Of a stretch of 10,380 nt of DNA, positions 5,770-10,380 are shown piece by piece. The stretch covers positions 1 through 10,380 of the forward strand of contig DRJW01000423.1 of assembly GCA_011052055.1 (NCBI GenBank). Reading direction: 5' to 3'. Below the pieces are notes generated by a model. The model ran no database searches and was not told the origin of the DNA. It saw only the letters and a program-made list of their open reading frames with translations. The translations under genes and the position numbers were made by a program. The DNA is from Nitrospirota bacterium (GTDB lineage: Bacteria; Nitrospinota_A; UBA7883). The stretch's first letter is position 1. Every line of letters begins with the position of its first letter.

Positions 5770-5788
5770 AAAGCAGGAACTGCTTTTT
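5770..5788 (+). terminator. Perfect short hairpin with T-run in the spacer (terminator-like or operator)
   Basis: AAAGCAG (5770-5776), loop GAA, CTGCTTT (5780-5786) is a perfect 7-bp hairpin, with Ts continuing to 5788. On the + strand it looks like a small intrinsic terminator, but no gene precedes it on that strand. It might end a short unannotated transcript or be a regulatory palindrome for the downstream chemoreceptor gene. Confidence 0.3.
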
Positions 5789-5806
5789 CACCCGATTTTA
5801 TATTTA

Positions 5807-5836
5807 TTACAAAGGATAAGTTTTTTGTAGTATAAG
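5807..5836 (+). promoter_or_regulatory. Possible promoter of the chemoreceptor gene
   Basis: TTACAA (5807-5812) and TATAAG (5831-5836) are 18 bp apart, about 90 bp before the chemoreceptor start. The -10 matches 5 of 6 consensus positions, the -35 only about half. A good sigma-28 or sigma-54 promoter was not found, although these often drive chemotaxis genes. Confidence 0.3.
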
Positions 5837-5925
5837 TACAGACGCTTGGAAATACTCATCCAGTAGCTTTTCGAACATGGCCGTTTTACCGGCTGGCGCT
5901 TTTCCCGGATAAAAGGGGGTTATAC

Positions 5926-7356
5926 TTGAGCTGGTTTAAAAGACTTACACTTGGTATGCGCTTTATTATTATTATAGGCGCCATAATATCTTTTTTCTCG
6001 CTTGTTAACATCGCCTGGTTTTACAAAATACAGCAAAATCTTGTTTTTGAGGAGTACCAATCTTTCGCGGAAGGAATAGCCGACTCCGTTTTAAATTCCC
6101 TGAACTCGATGATGCATACAGACACGATTGATGAACGCCAGCTGTTTTTGAAACTGATGAGCGCCACGACGAAAGGAATTGAAGAAATAAGGGTGTTTAG
6201 AAGCGCTTCTGTGATAGAGCAGTTTGGCGAAGGACTCCCCGGGGAAAAACCTCAGGATCAGGTGGAAAACGAGGTTCTGAGAACGGGCAAGCCCCATTAC
6301 GAGATAATAAGCAAAGAAGGTAAGCGGTATTTCAGGGCCGTGACCCCATTTATCATCTCCGAAAACCGGGGGGGACTCATAAACTGCCTCGACTGCCATG
6401 ATGGTAAAGTGGGTGGTGTAAATGGCGCCGTCAATATGCTTGCGTCGCTAGAAGAGAGAGACGCCGAGCTTAAAAAAGAGATCATCGAAATATCCTTGTT
6501 TTTCATAGTCCAGCTGATAATTGTGTTCGGCCTGCTGATACTTGTCACCAACCGCTCTGTAAGCTCGGTCTTGCGGCGCATTGTCAAAGAGTTAAATGAA
6601 AGCTCTTCAAAACTGGGTAGCGCGTCCGACCGCATGAGCGACACAAGCCAGGCGATGGCCGAATCCACCACCGAACAGGCGGCGTCCCTGGAGGAGACAA
6701 CGGCGACTTTATCCTCGCTTTCCGAATCCGCCAGCCAGAACGCCCTGGACGCCAAATCGGCCAACGGCCTGATGGAAGAGGTAAACCTGAGTGTGTCTGA
6801 AGGCATCGAGAGGATGGAGAAGACGACCAGCGCCATGCGATCCATATCGGAAAACTCCGTGGAGATATCCAAGATACTTAAAGTCATCGAGGAGATAGCC
6901 TTTCAGACAAACCTGCTGGCGCTAAACGCGGCAGTGGAGGCGGCGCGAGCCGGAGAGCATGGAAAAGGATTCGCTGTGGTGGCTGAAGAGGTAAGGAACC
7001 TGGCTCAAAGATCGGCTACCGCCGCCAAAGATACGGCCACTTTGATAGAAACTTCTGAACGGTCTTCGAAAGAGGGGACTCAGCTTGTAAAACAGGTCGG
7101 CGAATCGCTTAAAACGATTTCAGAAATGGCTGACAAAGTGGGCGGTTCCGTTCAAGCTATCTCGGAGAAAAGCGGTGAACAGGCGCAAGGAGTACAGCAG
7201 ATCGAAACGGCCGCGAACCAGATGGATCAAACAACTCAACAAAATGCGTCCCGGGCCGAGCAAAGCGCAGGCGATATTCGTGATTTGACCGCTCAGGCGC
7301 AGGCTCTGCGCCAGGTAATCAGCAAGCTCGAAGTTGTTATTCAGGGAGAGCCGTAG
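5926..7356 (+). CDS. Methyl-accepting chemotaxis protein with a periplasmic c-type haem motif
   Basis: This 476-residue chemoreceptor signals to CheA/CheW. A membrane helix (about 12-33) is followed by a periplasmic domain (34-186) and a second helix (187-208). The periplasmic domain contains R-Y-F-R-A-V-T-P (134-141), as in DUF3365/Tll0287-like sensors, and C154-L-D-C157-H158, a c-type haem attachment motif, so it may sense redox state or a haem ligand such as O2 or NO. The cytoplasmic part has the conserved hairpin tip: I-A-F-Q-T-N-L-L-A-L-N-A-A-V-E-A-A-R-A-G-E (324-344), then G-K-G-F-A-V-V-A-E-E-V-R-N-L-A. Likely methylation sites include the Glu pair in A-S-L-E-E-T-T (253-259). No clear HAMP domain separates helix 2 from the signalling domain, and no C-terminal CheR pentapeptide is seen. 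The start is TTG at 5926, with GGGGG 6 bases upstream. It stands alone between lexA and convergent envelope genes. Confidence 0.95.
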   Translation: MSWFKRLTLGMRFIIIIGAIISFFSLVNIAWFYKIQQNLVFEEYQSFAEGIADSVLNSLNSMMHTDTIDERQLFLKLMSATTKGIEEIRVFRSASVIEQFGEGLPGEKPQDQVENEVLRTGKPHYEIISKEGKRYFRAVTPFIISENRGGLINCLDCHDGKVGGVNGAVNMLASLEERDAELKKEIIEISLFFIVQLIIVFGLLILVTNRSVSSVLRRIVKELNESSSKLGSASDRMSDTSQAMAESTTEQAASLEETTATLSSLSESASQNALDAKSANGLMEEVNLSVSEGIERMEKTTSAMRSISENSVEISKILKVIEEIAFQTNLLALNAAVEAARAGEHGKGFAVVAEEVRNLAQRSATAAKDTATLIETSERSSKEGTQLVKQVGESLKTISEMADKVGGSVQAISEKSGEQAQGVQQIETAANQMDQTTQQNASRAEQSAGDIRDLTAQAQALRQVISKLEVVIQGEP

Positions 7357-7360
7357 AGAG

Positions 7361-7406
7361 ATCGCCTATATATAACCGGCCTCCGGCCTCAGAGAAGAGG
7401 GGCGAT
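7361..7406. terminator. Nested inverted repeats between convergent genes, possible terminator
   Basis: ATCGCC (7361-7366) pairs with GGCGAT (7401-7406). Inside it lie CCGG/CCGG and CCTC(7387-7390)/GAGG(7397-7400) pairs. The structure starts 5 bases after the chemoreceptor stop and lies 20 bp from the end of the opposing gene. There is no T-run on either strand, so intrinsic termination is uncertain; it may act as a transcript-end stabiliser. Confidence 0.35.
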
Positions 7407-7426
7407 TCTGTGGGCGAAACTTTATA

Positions 7427-8431
7427 TCAGCGCGTTCTTGAGTAGGAAACCTCATCGCCAGCGTAGATAGCGTCAACACTCCTGGTTATAAACGCGACGC
7501 TGGAGCTATCCTGGATAGAAATAATCTTCGCTTTTCCAATAAGCTTGGGAATACCTTTTACTTTTTTCCCGTCTTTGCGAATCACATTCCTGCTGTCGAT
7601 TATATCAAAAACATCCCCAGGCTCCACGCCGGTGGATCCGCCAACATCGAAAAACACCACGTCTCCGGTCGCATACCCTTTCTTCGGGTCTTTGCTGGCC
7701 ACAAGATACCCGTCTATATCCTTGTCGGCGACAGGCCTGTCAGGGTCGAGTGAAGGGATATCGGCTTTGGTGTACAGGCGCACCTTGTCGCCACGCTCGA
7801 TGGCGTTGTATGAGCGAATAACCCTCGCTTTGGAGATGTCCATGTTTACTTCCGTCAGCTCGATGACACCGTTGATGAGAACTTTAAAACCCATATCGGC
7901 GCCTGTTATCGGATGCTTTATGTTAGGGCGCGCGGCGTTGTACACAATGTACTGAGCGCCATTGCTGGCTCCATCAGCCTCGCCAATGTTTATATAAACG
8001 GTATCTTCCATACTGAACGAACCCTGACCGCTCGGCTCACCATCGATCAACTCGCCGTCATAATCGAGGGATTTGCTCATGTAACCGGCGGTCTCATACA
8101 TCTGTGGATAAGTAAGCGGCTCTTGTTTGGACGGATCGTTAAAAAACTGATCATTGAGCGAATCTCTTGTCAAGTCTCTGCCCATAACCAGCTCCTTTTG
8201 AGCGAGGGGATCGTTTTTCGCCGCTTCTTCTGGTTTGGCTTGCGCCGGCTCGTTTTCCTTTTCAGCTTTGGCGCCCTTTTCTCCGGGCCGTATGTCGTCA
8301 TCATAACCGCCTCCGACAAACAAAGACCCCAGCGGCAGGCCGCTTTGGGCCAGGGACGGGCCAGCCGTTACCGCCCAGAAAACGGAGGCGAAAAACAATA
8401 CTTTCCATTTATCAGCTTTTATCTTTTCCAT
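7427..8431 (-). CDS. Exported protein with two FlgT C-terminal-like repeats
   Basis: The 334-residue protein has a signal peptide (basic start, hydrophobic 11-22) with a probable cleavage after A28 (S-L-A then Q), so it is exported to the periplasm or outer membrane. Residues 46-105 are charged and low in complexity. Two related C-terminal units follow, about 143-222 and 256-331. Each starts with a D-x-V-(Y/F)-x-(N/D)-(I/V)-G strand, has a G-x-x-x-G turn (clear as G-V-E-P-G-D-V-F in the second) and ends with a G-D-x-V strand. I-K-H-P-I-T-G in the first resembles the FlgT C-terminal/LysM-associated domain in envelope proteins of deltaproteobacteria and Nitrospirota. The ATG directly follows the TAG of the cpoB-like gene, and GAGG lies 8 bases upstream inside that gene, so the two are translationally coupled. 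Exact function is unknown; flagellar T-ring function is not implied. Confidence 0.6.
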   Translation of the reverse strand: MEKIKADKWKVLFFASVFWAVTAGPSLAQSGLPLGSLFVGGGYDDDIRPGEKGAKAEKENEPAQAKPEEAAKNDPLAQKELVMGRDLTRDSLNDQFFNDPSKQEPLTYPQMYETAGYMSKSLDYDGELIDGEPSGQGSFSMEDTVYINIGEADGASNGAQYIVYNAARPNIKHPITGADMGFKVLINGVIELTEVNMDISKARVIRSYNAIERGDKVRLYTKADIPSLDPDRPVADKDIDGYLVASKDPKKGYATGDVVFFDVGGSTGVEPGDVFDIIDSRNVIRKDGKKVKGIPKLIGKAKIISIQDSSSVAFITRSVDAIYAGDEVSYSRTR

Positions 8432-9346
8432 CTAGCTATCCTCTGACATTTCTTTGCCATTTTTATCGACTTTTTCAAGCTCCCGCCTGGCCGTTGACGC
8501 GGCGACACTTAAAGGGTACTTGTCTATCACTTTTCTTAAAACCTTTTCTCCCTCACGAAAAAGGTTAAGCTTTATTTTACAAAACGCCAGCTTAAGCATA
8601 GCGTCTGGCGTCTTAAGGCTTGCCGGATAACGCGAGAGCGTCTTCTTGAACTCGATGGCGGCCCTGCTGTAATTTTTCTGGCTGTAAAACGCCTCGCCCA
8701 GCCAGTATTGCGCGTTTGAGGTAAGATGCGATGATGGATAGCGGCGGACGAAATAACTGAACCTGGCGGCGGCTCTGGAATATTTCCCACTGTTAAACAT
8801 ATCCATCGCCCGCTCGTACATTTTGTTATCGTCAAGGTTTTTAAACTTTTGGCCAAGAGCCTGCGCGTCGCTCGACGCCAGAACTATATTGGACAGAGGA
8901 GAGGGAGGGGACTTGTTGATACCGGCCCCGGTTTGCGGCGCCGTTTTTGATTCGACTGTTTTTTGCGGTCTTTCGGCTTTAACCTGGATATTTTTCTTTT
9001 CCGGCTCTGATACGGTTTTTTCTGGAATCGCCTCGCTTTTTAACGCCTTGGCGACCGGCTCACTCTTATCTGAAACAGAATCATCTTTGACAGATTTATC
9101 GGAAACGGCTTTCAAATGCTCCTTTAGTATCGACAGGTCGTTGCTCATATCGGAGATTTTCAAGCCGAGCTCGGCTGTCTGCTTTTGTAGCGCCCAGACA
9201 TTCTCTTTAAGCGCCGACAGGTCGTCCGCCCTTTTTTTAGGTGATTCAACGGACGCGCATCCGGCTCCGACTGTCAGGATCACGATTATGACGCAAAAAT
9301 AGAGACGCCGGGTCAGTTCTGCAAACACAACACCAGTGTATTTCAT
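8432..9346 (-). CDS. cpoB: CpoB/YbgF-like TPR lipoprotein
   Basis: The 304-residue protein resembles CpoB (YbgF), the periplasmic partner of the Tol-Pal system and peptidoglycan synthase in outer-membrane constriction. A membrane segment (15-29) ends in the lipobox V-G-A-G-C, so Cys30 is probably lipidated, unlike soluble E. coli CpoB. Residues 40-82 form a heptad coiled coil, as in the YbgF N-terminal trimerisation region. A Lys/Ser/Pro-rich linker (83-160) is followed by TPR units (176-290) with the family pattern: A-M-D-M-F-N-S-G-K-Y, F-x-x-F-V-R-R-Y-P-S-S, A-Q-Y-W-L-G-E-A-F-Y, Y-S-R-A-A-I-E-F and a final P-x-S-x-A-A. The start ATG 9346 has no clear Shine-Dalgarno but lies about 20 bases after the predicted transcription start. 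tolB and pal, the usual neighbours, are not in the window, so orthology to CpoB is probable, not proven. Confidence 0.8.
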   Translation of the reverse strand: MKYTGVVFAELTRRLYFCVIIVILTVGAGCASVESPKKRADDLSALKENVWALQKQTAELGLKISDMSNDLSILKEHLKAVSDKSVKDDSVSDKSEPVAKALKSEAIPEKTVSEPEKKNIQVKAERPQKTVESKTAPQTGAGINKSPPSPLSNIVLASSDAQALGQKFKNLDDNKMYERAMDMFNSGKYSRAAARFSYFVRRYPSSHLTSNAQYWLGEAFYSQKNYSRAAIEFKKTLSRYPASLKTPDAMLKLAFCKIKLNLFREGEKVLRKVIDKYPLSVAASTARRELEKVDKNGKEMSEDS

Positions 9347-9370
9347 AAAAATTACAGGTAATTTAAACTA

Positions 9371-9399
9371 ATTATAATCAATTAATTACCATTGGTCAA
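9371..9399 (-). promoter_or_regulatory. Near-consensus sigma-70 promoter of the cpoB-like gene
   Basis: On the - strand TTGACC (9394-9399) and TATAAT (9371-9376) are exactly 17 bp apart, matching 11 of 12 consensus bases. It lies 24-53 bp before the cpoB-like start codon and just after the propeller gene stop. It should give the cpoB-like/FlgT-like pair strong constitutive transcription independent of the upstream gene. Confidence 0.85.
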
Positions 9400-9414
9400 G
9401 ATTTTTATCCCTTC

Positions 9415-10380
9415 CTATTTTAGCGCCACGACACCATCGTCCTGGCTACCAAAAATAACGGTGGAGCCGATTAAGACGGGAGAGGAAAAAACAGGGGCGC
9501 CAGAATCGTAATCCCATTTTTTACGGCCAGTTATGGCATCAATAGCGTATAGCTTCCCGTCCTCTGAGCCGATATATACGGCCTTTCCAGCCACAGAAGG
9601 TGACGACAGAAGGCTGTCGTCCGCCTCGAATTTCCATTTTTTCCTGCCGTTTTCCGCCTCCAGAGCATACGCGAATCCATCCTTACCGCCAAAGAAAACA
9701 GACCCGTATGCCACAGCCGGAGAAGAGCGGATCCAGTCGCCTGTTTTATATTTCCACTTGAGCTTGCCGGTTCGGACATCCAGCGCGTAAAGGTAGCCGT
9801 CATCGCTCCCGAAATAAAGCCTTGAGCCATCAATGGCGGGTGAAGAGGCTACGGCGTCACCCGTTTTAAATTTCCATTTGAGTTTGCCGGTAACGGCGTC
9901 AACGGCGTAAAAATATTCATCGTAACTTCCAAAATAGATTGCAGAGCCTGCGACTGCGGGGGAAGATTCGATTTTCCCTTCGGTTTTAAATTTCCATTTG
10001 AGTTTGCCGGTGCGGGCGTAGAGCGCGTAGAGAAAGCCATCGCCACTTCCAAAAAAAACCGTCGATCCGGCGATGGCTGGGGATGAAAACAGCCTGTCTT
10101 CAGTCTTATACTTCCATTTTAACTTTCCGGTCGTGGCGTACACAGAGTAGAAATAATGGTCGTCGCTTCCGAAAAATACCGCGTCTCCCGCTATCGTTGG
10201 AGATGAGAGAATACGGCCTCGCGCCACAAATCTCCATTTTTTCCTGCCGCTTTTCAGCGCCACCGCGTAAAGGCCCCCGTCGTCGCTTCCGAAATAGACT
10301 ACACCTCCGGCGACTGCGGGAGAGGAAAGAACCGAATCTTCTGTTTTAAATTTCCATTTCAGACCGCTTAACTTGCCGAG
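9415..10380 (-). CDS. PQQ-like beta-propeller repeat protein, C-terminal part (partial)
   Basis: The frame is open from the window edge (10380) to TAG at 9415-9417, so the N-terminus, including any signal peptide, lies outside; an internal GTG at 10263 is not a credible start because repeats continue upstream. The 321 visible residues are eight 40-residue units plus a final Lys. Each unit has the pattern T-G-x-x-K-W-x-(F/Y), then S-S-P-x-(V/I)-x-G, then (V/I)-(Y/F)-F-G-S-x-D-x-x-x-Y-A-(L/V), which is the PQQ/BamB-type beta-propeller blade with the tryptophan-docking motif. No catalytic quinoprotein dehydrogenase features are visible, so a scaffold or binding role, perhaps at the outer membrane, is more likely. 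It lies 68 bp upstream of the cpoB-like gene on the same strand. Confidence 0.9.
   Translation of the reverse strand, partial: LGKLSGLKWKFKTEDSVLSSPAVAGGVVYFGSDDGGLYAVALKSGRKKWRFVARGRILSSPTIAGDAVFFGSDDHYFYSVYATTGKLKWKYKTEDRLFSSPAIAGSTVFFGSGDGFLYALYARTGKLKWKFKTEGKIESSPAVAGSAIYFGSYDEYFYAVDAVTGKLKWKFKTGDAVASSPAIDGSRLYFGSDDGYLYALDVRTGKLKWKYKTGDWIRSSPAVAYGSVFFGGKDGFAYALEAENGRKKWKFEADDSLLSSPSVAGKAVYIGSEDGKLYAIDAITGRKKWDYDSGAPVFSSPVLIGSTVIFGSQDDGVVALK
9421..10380 (-). repeat. Eight 120-bp tandem units encoding propeller blades
   Basis: The pentamer-like block TTTCCATTT (encoding K-W-K) recurs at 9511, 9631, 9751, 9871, 9991, 10111, 10231 and 10351 with minor changes, exactly 120 bp apart. No unit has an insertion or deletion. 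The units around 9871 and 9991 are the most similar at the DNA level, consistent with recent duplication. Confidence 0.92.

Larger units (their letters stand above)
5539..5925. other. Divergent intergenic region between lexA and the chemoreceptor gene
   Basis: This 387-bp AT-rich spacer has no convincing gene; reading frames inside it are short, lack good ribosome binding sites and have unconvincing compositions. It holds the lexA promoter with two dyads near 5561-5618, a perfect 7-bp hairpin at 5770-5786, and a weak + strand promoter candidate at 5807-5836. No canonical E. coli (CTGT-N8-ACAG) or B. subtilis (GAAC-N4-GTTC) LexA box was found by eye. Confidence 0.7.

Noticed and set aside
5510..5830. 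A 106-codon + strand reading frame across the lexA start and the divergent spacer
   Set aside because: It overlaps the lexA start region and promoter, has no good ribosome binding site and its composition looks like a translated AT-rich spacer.
5872..5887. CGAAC...GTTTT upstream of the chemoreceptor as a B. subtilis-type SOS box
   Set aside because: The half-sites are 6 bases apart instead of 4 and the right half is imperfect.
6297..6887. A 196-codon - strand frame inside the chemoreceptor gene
   Set aside because: It is the antisense shadow of the chemoreceptor coding strand, with no ribosome binding site or domain.

Overview
The window reads as chromosomal DNA of a Gram-negative bacterium. 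Evidence: two lipoproteins with lipoboxes, a CpoB/YbgF-like periplasmic TPR protein, a membrane chemoreceptor, and an MEP (non-mevalonate) isoprenoid pathway gene. An 18-cysteine 4Fe-4S protein, a fragment related to the HgcA/CFeSP corrinoid proteins and a c-type-heme chemoreceptor suggest an anaerobic or redox-versatile lifestyle, as in Desulfobacterota, Nitrospirota or Nitrospinota. The sequence alone does not settle the phylum. No rRNA, tRNA, CRISPR array, transposase or phage gene was seen.

Left part (1-2710, + strand): the C-terminal end of chorismate synthase (aroC), a DEDDy-type 3'-5' exonuclease-like protein and ispD follow one another almost without gaps and look like one transcript. 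After a 190-bp spacer with a possible promoter and hairpin comes an acidic lipoprotein gene, closed by a hairpin terminator.

Middle (2731-5538, - strand): reading leftward from lexA (5538-4933), a DUF202 membrane protein, a 111-residue HgcA-like corrinoid-domain fragment and a 410-residue winged-helix/ferredoxin protein form a tight three-gene cluster. This is the most unusual part. The HgcA-like protein keeps the corrinoid-domain core up to the NVW motif, but the cap-helix cysteine reads Arg, two residues are inserted, and the protein stops 15 residues later with a C-x-C tail. The ferredoxin gene carries an in-frame 18-bp tandem repeat just after its first cluster motif.

The 387-bp divergent spacer between lexA and the chemoreceptor gene (5539-5925) holds a good lexA promoter overlapped by dyads, a perfect 7-bp hairpin and a weak promoter for the chemoreceptor. 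The chemoreceptor (5926-7356, +) has a periplasmic C-x-x-C-H haem motif and no obvious HAMP domain.

Right part (7427-10380, - strand): an exported protein with two FlgT-C-like repeats is directly abutted (TAG/ATG) by the upstream cpoB-like lipoprotein gene, which has a near-consensus sigma-70 promoter. Before that lies the C-terminal part of a PQQ-type beta-propeller protein built of exactly 40-codon units, eight in the window and open at the window edge. These look like a cell-envelope gene group.
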